From assembly GCF_008326425.1 (NCBI RefSeq), contig NZ_AP018929.1, positions 634,875 to 698,874 on the forward strand: a DNA stretch of 64,000 nt. The letters run 5' to 3'. Every line of letters begins with the position of its first letter. Within the stretch, counting starts at the first letter, position 1. Positions 20,103 to 29,771 of this stretch are shown here, piece by piece. The notes under the pieces were generated by a model, which was not told where the DNA came from, made no database searches, and worked only from the letters and a program-made list of their open reading frames with translations. Origin of the DNA: Sulfuracidifex tepidarius. GTDB taxonomy: Archaea; Thermoproteota; Thermoprotei_A; Sulfolobales; Sulfolobaceae. Made by a program: the position numbers and the translations under genes.

Positions 20103-20930
20103 TAATAAAATACTTTTAGTCGTTATATATATATAAACTACTGTTCCTCTCACTGAGTCATTCAGGTCTCTACTGGTAATTGTAATATTCTCAAGACATG
20201 AAAGAAAGTTTAATAGATTGTATGGACTAAATTTCTATAAAAAATTAACTGTTAGTTATTTTTCCTCGATAAAAACGAGATATGCTGAACATTAACTAAA
20301 GTATAAGCCGAAATTAATTTAAAATTATAAATTATAACGATAGATTAACGGGCGTGGAATGAACACCTTACATGAATTACACTAGAAAACTAGTTAAATA
20401 GGGAGGAGAATGAGAGACTGAGATGAAAAACCAAAAATCCCTAAAAGTCAAGAGAGGAGGGGTCTTCCCTAAAAATCAAGGAGGTGATGGAATTTGTACT
20501 CGTGAATGAGGATCTGACTCCGTTTGCAGAGCCCCCTCTAAAAGGTTTCGGATAGTTTAACCTCTACTTTTCCTGATCCTGAGATTACTTTTTCATGTCT
20601 CTCTTTTAACCTCTAGACTCAAAACCTTAGGAATTGAGACTTAAAAACGGTCGGGTTATTTGATGGCCTCTCGAGTACACTAGTAAGGAATAACTATGAC
20701 GGTGGCTAATCCTCCTTTAACCCATAATTGGGATCCATTTCACAGTCACGAGATGTATGAAGTCTCCGAATACCTCGTCGCTTTATACTGAACCGTTTAG
20801 CGTTGAGTCCTAAGTAATAAAGCATTTAACTAAAAGAGACTTTCACGTTAGTGAGGACCAGGGTTGAAGCGGAATGAAGCGGATTTCATGCTTTTATCTT
20901 AAATATTCTTGATATACGAAGATAGAAACA
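20103..20930. other. Intergenic stretch without a recognised gene
   Basis: About 800 bases. At 20478 there is a tiny frame of 22 codons (MEFVLVNEDLTPFAEPPLK and so on) next to GGAGGTG, but the spacing is too tight to be a normal ribosome site. A dispersed motif is at 20816-20850. Confidence 0.45.
20816..20850 (+). repeat. Dispersed ~36-base motif, copy 2 of 4
   Basis: Reads AATAAAGCATTTAACTAA, then AAGAGACTTTCACGTTAG. Same family as 3355-3390. Confidence 0.55.
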
Positions 20931-20937
20931 TTTAAAA

Positions 20938-20954
20938 ATTAGGGTTACCCTAAT
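20938..20954. promoter_or_regulatory. Palindromic operator in the promoter of the 20971 gene
   Basis: ATTAGGGT, one T, ACCCTAAT: two perfect 8-base arms. It lies directly after a TATA-like TTTAAAAA (20931-20938) and ends 16 bases before the ATG at 20971. A protein bound here would cover the region between TATA box and transcription start, as an archaeal repressor does. The regulated gene resembles a metal permease, so a metal-responsive repressor is a fair guess. Confidence 0.7.
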
Positions 20955-20970
20955 ATCTTCAGATGGTAAA

Positions 20971-21927
20971 ATGGTGACCATAAACCTTTGGAACCCTCAG
21001 GACGTAGACGTGATAAGTGCTTTGATAATAGCTTACCTGCTGGGCATACTGCATGGTGTGACTCCTGATGAGCACACTTGGCCTATCACTTTCTCGTACT
21101 CTGTGGGAACTTTCAGCAGTAAAGGAGGAGCCAAGACTGGTTTGATCTTTTCGTCGGGTTTCACACTACAGAGGTCGATCCTCTCCGAGCTTGCCTACTT
21201 GGCTCTAGCAGGGGTTTTCATGACCACCCTCGCGTTCGGATTGACTTACATCGTGGTCGGTATAGCGATGGTAGGAGCAGGGATATACATTGCGAGGAAG
21301 GGAAGTTATCTGCACTGGCACTTCTTAGAGAGGAAATTGGGCGAGGCTACAGGGATTCACAGGAAAGGAAGCGAGTTGCAGGAAGAGGAACTGTCTCACA
21401 GGATAAATCCGGCTTACGTGGACGAGAGCGACCTCGTTAGGCCTGTCCCGACGAAGTTAGCGTTCATCCACGGCTTCATTGCAGGCTTCGGGTTCGGTGC
21501 TTTCGCACTTATAATATACACGGTCCTGGCTCCCAGTATGCCTAACGCTTTCCTAGGGTGGGTACCCGGTGCACTCTTTGGGTTAGGAACGTTGACAGCA
21601 CAAGTGCTGTTCGGGACAATGTTCGGGACGTGGTTGAGCAGAATGAAGGGTTTGACTCAACAGGGGATAGCCTTGGTGGGAAAGACGATAACCAAGACCG
21701 TGTTGGAGTACGGAGGGTTAGCGTTCATCGTTGGTGGAATTGCGGTCTTGCTTTATCCTCCCCTGCTCACGTACAACATCATCACGCCGGTGAAAGTCCA
21801 TAACTTGCACTCGTTGGGTATAGGTTTCTTCCTAGTGATAGTGAGTGTAGTGATATTCGGAATTTACGGATACAGACAGGGGATAAAGAACGCTAAGAAG
21901 ATGGGGCTAACCAAAGAGGCAAAGTAA
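20971..21927 (+). CDS. Polytopic membrane protein with an HGVTPDEH motif, probable metal transporter
   Basis: 318 residues with seven or eight membrane segments. Segment 1 ends in GILHGVTPDEHTWP, which recalls the His/Asp-rich metal motif of Ni/Co permeases (HX4DH) and of NicO/RcnA-type exporters. A cytoplasmic loop of about 60 residues after segment 3 contains His (YLHWHF, GIHRKG, ELSHR), followed by FIHGFIAGFGFG, which repeats the His-Gly theme. The motif is seen; the substrate is inferred. The gene has its own operator (20938-20954) and lies next to the divergently placed SBP56 operon, whose family includes metal-dependent methanethiol oxidases. Confidence 0.65.
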   Translation: MVTINLWNPQDVDVISALIIAYLLGILHGVTPDEHTWPITFSYSVGTFSSKGGAKTGLIFSSGFTLQRSILSELAYLALAGVFMTTLAFGLTYIVVGIAMVGAGIYIARKGSYLHWHFLERKLGEATGIHRKGSELQEEELSHRINPAYVDESDLVRPVPTKLAFIHGFIAGFGFGAFALIIYTVLAPSMPNAFLGWVPGALFGLGTLTAQVLFGTMFGTWLSRMKGLTQQGIALVGKTITKTVLEYGGLAFIVGGIAVLLYPPLLTYNIITPVKVHNLHSLGIGFFLVIVSVVIFGIYGYRQGIKNAKKMGLTKEAK

Positions 21928-22388
21928 CGTCACGGTTTTTCCTTTTCACCAGTTTTCAAACCTTTTTTACTCTTTTTTTAAAAAAAAACTTAAATTCATT
22001 AGATGTTGAGTCCATCAATCCATGTTTAATTCCAAATTAAACGTTTACTTAGAGAGAATTTCACGTGAGAGGTTAATGATATAGAGCGACCAATAACTCC
22101 CATGCTAGGCCTTTACTTGAACAAAGGGGAGAGGAAGAGGAGAGAATTTTTTAACCTTCAGACCTAAAGGGCAAGATACTCTAGGTGTTGAAGTCAAGAA
22201 TAATTCTACCTATCTTCTTGTCATCTGTTTTCCCTCTTCTCGATTCGGAAAAAAGAGACTTGTTTCTTAAGAACTGAAAACAAAAATAGTAATAAAGAAG
22301 GAAAAAATTAAGACCAAGAGAGGAGAATATTTTTTGTTGTCGTCTTTTTTATCCTTGTATGGCCTCTTTTCTCCCACATCTCTCGTTA
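21928..22388. other. Intergenic stretch between convergent genes
   Basis: A T-rich stretch at 21962-21988 fits termination of the gene before it. A dispersed motif is at 22034-22070. No gene was seen. Confidence 0.5.
22034..22070 (+). repeat. Dispersed ~36-base motif, copy 3 of 4
   Basis: Reads AAATTAAACGTTTACTTAG, then AGAGAATTTCACGTGAG. Similarity to copy 4 (40449) continues on both sides (CGACCAATAACTCCC here, TGACCTATAAGTCCC there). Confidence 0.6.
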
Positions 22389-22931
22389 TCAGATATAACT
22401 GGCTACAAATGTCAAGCCCATGATCATCCCGAGGATTGAACTGATTCCATCCATATTCATTATTGCCAACTTCCTTATCTTGTTGTCGTCTAGGAAAGAG
22501 GAGACTACCCTAGTTGAGATGAGAGACGTGAGGAAGAGCAGTAAGTAACTTTGCCCCGCCACCGCTAAAAGGACGGGTAGGAGGAAGTCCATTCCTAAAA
22601 ACGTGTTCATGGTCAACTGTTTCGCTACGCACGAAAACTCAGGTCTGAAGCTCAGCGAAACGTGATGGTATCTCCAGAACAGAAACTTAACCCCGTATAC
22701 ACTGCAGATTATGACCCCTACGACTACCGGCTCAATCACGAATTGCCGAAAGAGGACTGCCCAGGACACCAGCCCTACTGTAAGGAAAGGGATAGCGTAA
22801 CTCTCCTTCCTCTTGTTGAACTTCCTGAGGTAAAGGGAGTAGAGCGGTCCGCTGTAAGCGTCCATCCCCTGAGTGGTCCCTATCATGAGGCTAAGGATAG
22901 CAATAGGAATCTGAACTTGCATCTCCACCAC
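22389..22931 (-). CDS. Membrane protein in the SBP56 operon
   Basis: 180 residues with about five hydrophobic segments. It starts MVEMQVQIPIAILSLMIGTT. It overlaps the end of the SBP56 gene by about 40 bases on the same strand, so the two are co-transcribed. Conserved-looking polar points inside segments are GTTQGMDAYSGPLYSLYLRK and FLGMDFLLP. The family is not recognised. The coupling suggests a membrane partner of the SBP56 protein. Confidence 0.75.
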   Translation of the reverse strand: MVEMQVQIPIAILSLMIGTTQGMDAYSGPLYSLYLRKFNKRKESYAIPFLTVGLVSWAVLFRQFVIEPVVVGVIICSVYGVKFLFWRYHHVSLSFRPEFSCVAKQLTMNTFLGMDFLLPVLLAVAGQSYLLLFLTSLISTRVVSSFLDDNKIRKLAIMNMDGISSILGMIMGLTFVASYI

Positions 22932-24264
22932 TGAGCCTGGTCTGGTGGGATCGCGCTTCCCCGAACTCCACCAGGAAGTCCTTGTCCAAGGTAAGTCCGT
23001 CCTCAGCGTTGAGTTTGATCATCCACCCTTTCATCCCGTCAGGGTAGAACTCGTTGTCCCATGAACTGTAAAGGGAGTTAGTGACGTAAACCCTCTTCCC
23101 ATCCCTGCTCACCTCGAGCATCTGCGGGGCACCACTCATCTCTTTCCCCGATGGGTGCGGATGGCGTGGTATCCCACCCACTTTCACTTTCCCTGCGAGA
23201 ACCGGGTGGAAGGGGTCGCTCACGTCGTACTTCCTCACTTCTCCTGCCCCCCAACAGCTGACGAAGAGGAACTTATCATCAAGGGAAAGATCTATGTCTG
23301 TCACTAGCGGAGGTATCATCCCGAAACCTTTGAGGACATCAGGTAGACCTCCGTCTCCTTTCTCTGCAGGTATGTCTATTACCTTCTCAGCGTTCCACTT
23401 CCCTCCCTCCTTATACCATAACCAGATGGAGCTACTCAAGTCCTTTAAGCTCAACACCACGTTCACGTAACCCATGGTCTTGGTCGGGTCGTGGAAAGGT
23501 CTCAACTCCAACGCCATCCTGTTCTCATCACCCAGAGTAAGGGACTGAACCTTTTTTCTCTTCATTAAGTCCCAGAAGTGTATCCTGTTTCCGTATCTCT
23601 CCTTTAGGTGTTCCAACTTCAGACCTCCCTCTATCGTGTTGGGGACTCCCCACTCACTTGTGACCATAATCTCGTTGGGCAAGTTCCACCAGAAGTCGTA
23701 TGAGAAGTATTGGTCTCCCCTGTCTATTTCCCACCTCCCCAGCACCTCGAAGGTATAGTGATCGAGAACCAGGATTCCTCCAGGTCCTTCGCCTTCCCCA
23801 TTTCCGAACGCGCTTACGTAAATCCCGTTTGGACCGCAGTGAACTGTATGAAGCCTGCTATAACCGGTTTTCTCCATAATTTCTTGAGGTTGGATTGTCT
23901 TCACTATTTCAGGATTCCTAGGGTCCCTCTTAACGTCTATGATGTACAGACGGGACGACCTCAGCCCAGGCACCACGAGGTATCTCCTCTCGACACCTGG
24001 GGAGCCGTTAGGGCACAGAGCTGAACTGCACGCATTCCAACCGAAATGGTGTAATTCATCGCCGATGTAAGGGAGTTCCACCCTTCCGACCACTTTAGAG
24101 TAAGAAGGCGACGATGGGTTCACGTCCACCACAGCTATGTGATCCGGTCTTTCTATGCCGGTCCCTTCGTAAAGGCAAGCCACATACGCTAGGTCTTCAG
24201 GTTTACCCCTCATTGCAGACTTCGGCGAAGGATAGAACGTAGGATCTGACTTGAACGAAATCAT
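22891..24264 (-). CDS. Selenium-binding protein 56 family (SBP56 / methanethiol oxidase)
   Basis: 457 residues, the usual length of the family. Diagnostic blocks are ELHHFGWNACSSALCPNG, VERRYLVVPGLRSSRLYIID, LHTVHCGPNGIYVSAFGN, YDFWWNLPNEIMVTSEWGVP, TDIDLSLDDKFLFVSCWGAG and GAPQMLEVSRDGKRVYVTNS. The fold is a beta-propeller. Characterised members oxidise methanethiol to formaldehyde, sulfide and peroxide with a metal (copper in a bacterial enzyme). The His and Cys residues of the first blocks are the likely metal and substrate positions. No signal peptide is seen, so it is probably cytoplasmic. A TTTAAAAA box precedes the gene. Confidence 0.95.
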   Translation of the reverse strand: MISFKSDPTFYPSPKSAMRGKPEDLAYVACLYEGTGIERPDHIAVVDVNPSSPSYSKVVGRVELPYIGDELHHFGWNACSSALCPNGSPGVERRYLVVPGLRSSRLYIIDVKRDPRNPEIVKTIQPQEIMEKTGYSRLHTVHCGPNGIYVSAFGNGEGEGPGGILVLDHYTFEVLGRWEIDRGDQYFSYDFWWNLPNEIMVTSEWGVPNTIEGGLKLEHLKERYGNRIHFWDLMKRKKVQSLTLGDENRMALELRPFHDPTKTMGYVNVVLSLKDLSSSIWLWYKEGGKWNAEKVIDIPAEKGDGGLPDVLKGFGMIPPLVTDIDLSLDDKFLFVSCWGAGEVRKYDVSDPFHPVLAGKVKVGGIPRHPHPSGKEMSGAPQMLEVSRDGKRVYVTNSLYSSWDNEFYPDGMKGWMIKLNAEDGLTLDKDFLVEFGEARSHQTRLSGGDASSDSYCYP

Positions 24265-24700
24265 GTTTTTTCTACCTATCTATCTTTCTCTCCTTACGTT
24301 TTTAAATCTATTTTCATGTGCAATTTTTACATTTAAATATTCTTACATTATTATAGATTATATAGAAATAAGAAGAACATGAAAATAGCCTTTCCATGTG
24401 AGTTGGGGATTCGTTTGCTCCGTTAACCTCTATCTAGTTATTATCAGCGTCCCCGTGAAACCTCTTTTTTTAACATTTAATTTTAGAATCTAGTGTGAGT
24501 AAGCTGATTTAACACTTGAAGGAATTAAAGTGTTTCACAAAACGGTCTTCGTCCAAACGCGTAAGGTTATGTCATCCATTTGAGACCAAGAGAAAGAATT
24601 GTATTTTTAATTTTTTGATAGAAAGTAATAATGTCTTTTTTTCTTTCCTTTCCATTTCCCTTTTATCTTCCCGCTAAAATGCGTGTGGTTTCCGTTAATG
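24265..24700. other. Intergenic stretch
   Basis: The promoter of the SBP56 gene is at its left. A dispersed motif (24506-24544) related to the ends of the MITE-like element lies inside. No gene was seen. Confidence 0.5.
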
Positions 24701-25063
24701 TCACGTTTGAAAAGAAATGTCTCTTCCTTTGCTGTCGCTCTTATCTCCTTTACGCATTTGGGCCTCAAATAGCGAGAAGTACCTCTCCACCATCTCCTTC
24801 CCCTTAGGAGTTATCTGTATTATTGTGCGGGGTCTGGTGAGGGTTATCACGTCCTTTATCGTGATGACTTGGTTCTCCTCTAGGACCTTCAAGTGAACGT
24901 AAAGTGAGGACTTAGGGATATCAACTGAACGTAAAAGGTCTGTGAAGGTGATCTTGTCTACTCCAAGGAGCACTAATAGGATTCCTACTCTGGCAGAACT
25001 GGAGAAGACAGGGGACTTGACCAGATCCATGAAGTCCTTGAATTCGTCCTCCAAACATTTCAC
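24701..25063 (-). CDS. Winged-helix transcriptional regulator
   Basis: 120 residues. The wHTH is visible as ARVGILLVLLGVDKITFTDL followed by the recognition helix DIPKSSLYVHLKVLEENQVI and the wing ITLTRPRTIIQITPKGKEMV. It is of the ArsR/PadR-like archaeal type. Its ATG overlaps the stop of the membrane gene upstream (25060-25063), so it is the last gene of the ABC operon and probably controls it. The effector is unknown. Confidence 0.88.
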   Translation of the reverse strand: MKCLEDEFKDFMDLVKSPVFSSSARVGILLVLLGVDKITFTDLLRSVDIPKSSLYVHLKVLEENQVITIKDVITLTRPRTIIQITPKGKEMVERYFSLFEAQMRKGDKSDSKGRDISFQT

Positions 25064-25701
25064 CTGTATTTCAGAATTATGTAAATCCCGGCAGACGCCC
25101 AGGAGGCGAAGAAGATCAAGAACGGGATTATTCCGATGAACGTACCTCCCACCAGTCCTATTACTGCCCCGGCTAAAGCCAAGTAGTCTGGGACGCTCGG
25201 TTTATCGACGTTCAGCACTGAAAAGATCTTGTGAAAATACCAAATAATTGCAAGGAGGACGAACAGGTTGCCTATGTTACCTATTAACTCGCCCGTCTCC
25301 CCTTGAATAACCCACGACAGGAGGTACGAGATTGTCACTCCTATTATCGACAGACGCGCGTAGGTCAAGCCTGAAAGTCTCTTTGGCCTTCCGTTCTCTC
25401 TCAATTTTTTAATTCTCTCCATTACACTGGGAATCCTATTTAGCTTCAGTAGGAGGGAGGACGAAACCAAAACATAAATTGCGTAGAGCGCTGGAGAGAA
25501 TATGAAAACGTGGAGAAAGGTGGAGACTAAAGGGACCTTCGAGAACAAGTAAAGGTAAGCTAACTCCAGCCCTAACTCTAGGGGAAGGTATGTCGACACG
25601 AACAAGTAGAAGATTCCTATGGAGAGCCTCACCTTCCTGAGGTAAACCTTTCGTGCGAACTCCTCTCCCTCCCTTAAGACGGAGAAATGATCTTTATCCA
25701 T
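25060..25701 (-). CDS. Membrane protein of an ABC export system
   Basis: 213 residues with five or six hydrophobic segments (for example RLSIGIFYLFVSTYLPLELG and YLALAGAVIGLVGGTFIGII). It sits between a second membrane protein (one base before its start) and the regulator (ATGA overlap). The three-gene run, opposite an ABC ATPase gene, makes it a likely permease half or accessory subunit. Not assigned to a family. Confidence 0.75.
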   Translation of the reverse strand: MDKDHFSVLREGEEFARKVYLRKVRLSIGIFYLFVSTYLPLELGLELAYLYLFSKVPLVSTFLHVFIFSPALYAIYVLVSSSLLLKLNRIPSVMERIKKLRENGRPKRLSGLTYARLSIIGVTISYLLSWVIQGETGELIGNIGNLFVLLAIIWYFHKIFSVLNVDKPSVPDYLALAGAVIGLVGGTFIGIIPFLIFFASWASAGIYIILKYR

Positions 25702-25702
25702 G

Positions 25703-26506
25703 TTAAACTACCCTTTCCTCTTCTTCTGGTGTTAAATATATTCCTTTCAGGATGAATGCGTCCAACAACATTAGGGAGGTGACCCAGGATACGACTGAGA
25801 TAACGCTCAGGAGGAGGTTCACTGTATAAGGTGTAGAGACGTTGAACCAAAACGAAGAAGTCCCGCCATAAGCATTGATCATGAGGTAGGTAGAGGAAAG
25901 GAACGGAGACATGTAGAACTCTGAACCGTGTGCTCCTCCCTCTATGATAGCCCAGTCGAAGGTGAAGTACAAGAAAACAGGGAGAAACTGGATGAAGTTC
26001 AAGTTCCTCCTTCCTTGGAACTTGAGGACCAACTGGTCTACAACCAAGGTTGTCCCTAAAATCGACATTCCTCCCAGCATGGAAAAGAGAACCAGTTCAG
26101 CTAAGTTACGAGGAAAAACTAAGGTCGAGTACTTCATGTCGAACATGAAGACGGTAAAGAGGACGAAGAGTCCTGAGAGGATTATGTACACTGTTGCTAC
26201 TCCTCCAACAAGCTGAATGAGATATGACTTTCCGTTCATCTTGGAGAACCTAAAGATGTATCCGAAGGATCTCGACTGTTCCACGAAGGATCTACCTATT
26301 GCCACGGAGGAGAAAGCCATGGACATCATTAACATCAAGGAATACATCAGTCCTGACGCTTGTCTAACTAAGCCTGCGTTAATGTCATTCATTCGATTTA
26401 AATAAAAGATAGAGAAGAACTCCAAGGAGAGGGAAAAGAAAACGGACCAAGTTAACGTCCTTCTATCCCTCAAAAGGGACTTCAACACGTATTTCAAGAA
26501 CTTCAT
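25703..26506 (-). CDS. ABC-2-like permease subunit
   Basis: 267 residues. The N-terminus MKFLKYVLKSLLRDRRTLTW is the amphipathic start typical of ABC-2 type permeases. Six hydrophobic segments follow. It is first in the operon 25703-25060-24701 and divergent from the ATPase at 26603, with a 96-base shared promoter region. It probably forms the membrane part of an exporter with that ATPase. Confidence 0.75.
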   Translation of the reverse strand: MKFLKYVLKSLLRDRRTLTWSVFFSLSLEFFSIFYLNRMNDINAGLVRQASGLMYSLMLMMSMAFSSVAIGRSFVEQSRSFGYIFRFSKMNGKSYLIQLVGGVATVYIILSGLFVLFTVFMFDMKYSTLVFPRNLAELVLFSMLGGMSILGTTLVVDQLVLKFQGRRNLNFIQFLPVFLYFTFDWAIIEGGAHGSEFYMSPFLSSTYLMINAYGGTSSFWFNVSTPYTVNLLLSVISVVSWVTSLMLLDAFILKGIYLTPEEEERVV

Positions 26507-26602
26507 GAATTAAGGTCAATTTCCCAGAATTTAAGGAGGGTGGAAAGGTACAATTTATGAACAAAGAGGTCTTATTATTTTCCCGGTCTTCCACAGTAAC
26601 TT

Positions 26603-27355
26603 ATGATCGAAGGTTTAAGTTTACAAGTGAAGGTGAAAGGAAGACCTATATTAAAGGACGTAAACTTCAAGATCGATGATAAGGTCCTCGTCCTCGGCCC
26701 TAACGGTTCAGGGAAGACCACACTGCTGAGAGTATTGAGCGGTCTCTACAAGTATGAGGGAAGCGTGAAGCTTAACGGAGTAGAATTGAGGAACATCAGC
26801 GATTTCCCGTCCTTTTCCTCCAATTTACCTGAAGTGTACCACATAGCAATGAAGACCGAGGACCTGGTCTCCATACTAAGCGAGATAAAGGAATGCAGTG
26901 AGGATATTTTCTCTCACATGATGAACGAGGCTGGTGTCAACCCCACTGGGAGGAATCCTTCCTCTCTGTCCCTCGGCGAGAGAACTGTGGTTTTCACTGC
27001 CCTCGCACTATGCTCGAAACCGGAAATAATAGCTATAGACGAACCGTTCGAGAACTTGGACAAGAGGAGAAAAGGGCTCATGAAGAGGTGGCTCAGCGAA
27101 TACGGTAAGGAAGGGTTTGTGGTGACTCACGAAATGAACGTGTTAAAGGAATTCGGTTCTTGGAAGGCGTTCCTCATGATAGAGGGTAGGCTTTACGGCC
27201 CTATGGTGGTTGGTGATTTCCTCAGAAGCAAGATAGTGGAAGGGGAAAGGGATGGATCCGTGGTAATTGAAATAGCAGGGAAATTGTACTCATTGATAGT
27301 TTCCAATGAAGGTCAGGAGATAACGGATTGGAATAGGTTGTACGACTTGGTGTAA
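26603..27355 (+). CDS. ABC transporter ATPase
   Basis: 250 residues. Walker A GPNGSGKTTLL (about residue 34), signature SLSLGERTVV (about 124), Walker B IIAIDEPFENLD (about 145) and the switch His in VVTHEMN. The signature reads LSLGE instead of LSGGQ, an acceptable variant. A C-terminal extension of about 60 residues follows the ATPase core. It is divergent from the membrane genes at 25703 and 25060, its likely partners. Confidence 0.92.
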   Translation: MIEGLSLQVKVKGRPILKDVNFKIDDKVLVLGPNGSGKTTLLRVLSGLYKYEGSVKLNGVELRNISDFPSFSSNLPEVYHIAMKTEDLVSILSEIKECSEDIFSHMMNEAGVNPTGRNPSSLSLGERTVVFTALALCSKPEIIAIDEPFENLDKRRKGLMKRWLSEYGKEGFVVTHEMNVLKEFGSWKAFLMIEGRLYGPMVVGDFLRSKIVEGERDGSVVIEIAGKLYSLIVSNEGQEITDWNRLYDLV

Positions 27356-27524
27356 GGGAAAGCGGACTCAAGACAACATAATAAGAGTTGTGTACTCAGA
27401 TCTTATCAAAGTGCTGGACAGTATAAAATATAGTTCATATCAATAGGACGGATATACAAAGGAAGGAACAAGAAAAATCCTTTTAAAAATGAAGAGGTCA
27501 AGTCAGCGTCATGAGGGGCTTACT

Positions 27525-29771
27525 TTACCTCCTATCTTTCATCGCCTTGTATATTTCCTCTGGGGTCACCGGAGTCTTGTTGAACCTCTTCCCTACAGCG
27601 TCCTCTATTGCCCTAACTATCGCAGCGGGTCCGACTATGAGTGCTGCCTCTCCTACTCCCTTCGTGCCTGTAGTATACTTAGACTGGAACGGATTCTCGG
27701 TGAAGTAAGAGACGTACCTCGGACTCTCCACCATGGTTGGAACGAAGTACTCCGCGTAGCTGACCCCCAGCTGTCCGTTGTCTTCTATCCTAGCCTCCTC
27801 ATAAAGTGCTTGGCCTACCCCCTGCATGGCACCTCCGTGTATCTGAGCCTCAGCTAAGGCAGGGTTAATTACCCTTCCTATATCGTCACACGCGCGGTAT
27901 TCCTTGACCTTAGCGATCCCCGTCTCGTCTACCTCTACCACAGCTAGGTGAAGCCCGTAAGGGAAAGTGACGTCTCCCTCCAAGGTAACTGAAGAGTAAA
28001 GTCCGGGGTCGTTCCCGGTGTAAGCCATCCTGGCTACATCGTTCCAGCTCAACTTCCTCCCGTCCTTGTGGATGAACTCTCCTGAAGAATAGCTAACCTC
28101 CTCCACGTCGGCCTTCAGCATCCTCGCAGCTATCCTCTTCATTTTCTCTAGGACCTGAGACGAGGCTATCTTGACAGCGCTACCCGCTATTGAGATAGTC
28201 CTGGAACCGTAAGTCCCAGTCCCTGAGGCAACTACCTGCGTGTCGCCCCAGACCACGTTCACCCTCGAGATATCTACTTGCAGTTCATCAGCCACGAGTT
28301 GCGCCAAGCCGGTGTCGGTCCCCTGACCGTGGGGAGTCCCACCGGTGATCACGGTAACGTCTCCCATTTCATCTACTCTGACCTCGCCGTATTCCCAAGG
28401 ACCGAAGGCAGAGATCTCTAGGTAGAAGGCAGTACCGACTCCCACCATTTTCCCTTTCTTCCTCTCCTCCTCAGCCCATTTCTTCATTTCAGCGTACTTC
28501 AGCTTCTCCTTTGCCTCCCTCATGAAGGACAAGTAGTCCCCAGAGTCATACGTGAGCCCGAACGGGTTCTTGTAGGGCATCTCGTCCGCCCTCACGAGGT
28601 TCCTCTCCCTCAACTCCAGATCGTCCATGTGGAGCTCGTCCGCTACTGTACTCATGATCCTCTCTATGATGAACGTTGCCTCCGGCCTGCTGGCTCCTCT
28701 GTACATTGTAATCGGAGGAGTGTTAGTGTAGACCGCTGTACTCGTCAGACGAAGGTTCTTAACCCTGTAAGGACCTGGTACCATCAATGGGATAATGGCG
28801 GGCTGAAGTCCCTCAGTGTAAGTTAGGTAAGCTCCTAAGTCGACCAGGAGTTCTCCCCTGATTCCCAGGAGAGTACCGTCGTTCTTAACTGCCACCTCTC
28901 CCTTGAAAGAGTTGTGTCTGGAGTTAGAGGATATCATCTCCTCGCTTCTCGTCGCAGTCCACCTAACTGTCCTGCCCAACTTTATGGACGAAGCAACTAC
29001 CGCCAAGTCCTCTGAGATGAAGTGCGCCTTGCTCCCGAAGGCTCCTCCCACGTCGGGCATGATGACCCTTATCCTGCTCGACGGAATCCCGAAGTCCTTG
29101 CTGAACTCCTCCCTTGCGAAGTGGGGTATCTGGGTAGAGTACCACACAGTCAAGGATCCGCTCTCATACCTCACCACTATTCCCCTCGGTTCCATGGGAG
29201 AGGGGATCAGCCTGCTATTGGAGGCCTCCACGGGGATTACCTTGTCTGCAGACTTGAACGCAGTCTCCACGTTCCCCGCGATGAAGTCCTTCCTATACCC
29301 AACGTTAGTGCCTAGCTCCTTGTGGACCATGGATTTGTCGCTGAGCGCGTCCTCCATCTTGGTCACTGCCGGTAACTCCTCATAGTCCACGTTTACCTTG
29401 TCGACCGCGTCAGCAACGGAGTACCTATCCACCCCCAGCACGATAGCTACGGGGTCACCGACGTACCTTGGTTCCTCAGCCAGAGCCCTTCTGGGCACGT
29501 ACTTCCAGTCCTTGGGGTCTATGTATGTGACCCACGGCCCTGGGCCGTCCTTCAACATGGGGTTCAAGTCCTTACCCGTAAATATCGCGACTACCCCCCT
29601 GGTCTTGAGCGCGTCAGACAAGTCAATAGACCTGATCCTGGCGTGAGCGTAAGGACTCCTCACGAAACCTGCGTGTAGGGAGGACGTCTGTATGTCGTCC
29701 ACATATTGGCTCTTCCCTGACACGAACTTCTTATCATTGATCCTCTTGACCGGTTTACCTACGTAGTTCAT
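27525..29771 (-). CDS. cutA: Aldehyde oxidoreductase, molybdopterin-binding large subunit
   Basis: 748 residues, xanthine oxidase family. Domain order: N-terminal aldehyde oxidase a/b hammerhead ([20 protein letters not shown]), then Moco-binding domains ([16 protein letters not shown], later [20 protein letters not shown]). The active-site loop is [12 protein letters not shown], not the Cys-containing loop of CO dehydrogenase, so it is no CODH. The catalytic Glu is in [15 protein letters not shown] near the C-terminus. In Sulfolobus the orthologous CutABC is glyceraldehyde oxidoreductase of the branched Entner-Doudoroff pathway; that function is by family. It is last of the operon, with ATGA overlap to the 2Fe-2S subunit. 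Confidence 0.93.
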   Translation of the reverse strand: MNYVGKPVKRINDKKFVSGKSQYVDDIQTSSLHAGFVRSPYAHARIRSIDLSDALKTRGVVAIFTGKDLNPMLKDGPGPWVTYIDPKDWKYVPRRALAEEPRYVGDPVAIVLGVDRYSVADAVDKVNVDYEELPAVTKMEDALSDKSMVHKELGTNVGYRKDFIAGNVETAFKSADKVIPVEASNSRLIPSPMEPRGIVVRYESGSLTVWYSTQIPHFAREEFSKDFGIPSSRIRVIMPDVGGAFGSKAHFISEDLAVVASSIKLGRTVRWTATRSEEMISSNSRHNSFKGEVAVKNDGTLLGIRGELLVDLGAYLTYTEGLQPAIIPLMVPGPYRVKNLRLTSTAVYTNTPPITMYRGASRPEATFIIERIMSTVADELHMDDLELRERNLVRADEMPYKNPFGLTYDSGDYLSFMREAKEKLKYAEMKKWAEEERKKGKMVGVGTAFYLEISAFGPWEYGEVRVDEMGDVTVITGGTPHGQGTDTGLAQLVADELQVDISRVNVVWGDTQVVASGTGTYGSRTISIAGSAVKIASSQVLEKMKRIAARMLKADVEEVSYSSGEFIHKDGRKLSWNDVARMAYTGNDPGLYSSVTLEGDVTFPYGLHLAVVEVDETGIAKVKEYRACDDIGRVINPALAEAQIHGGAMQGVGQALYEEARIEDNGQLGVSYAEYFVPTMVESPRYVSYFTENPFQSKYTTGTKGVGEAALIVGPAAIVRAIEDAVGKRFNKTPVTPEEIYKAMKDRR

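Noticed and set aside
20478-20545. 22-codon frame next to a strong GGAGGTG
   Set aside because: The Shine-Dalgarno-like bases touch the ATG, so spacing is wrong, and the peptide has no match I know.
27489-29646. Many plus-strand frames opposite the large aldehyde oxidoreductase subunit
   Set aside because: They mirror the strongly supported minus-strand gene and have no protein character of their own.
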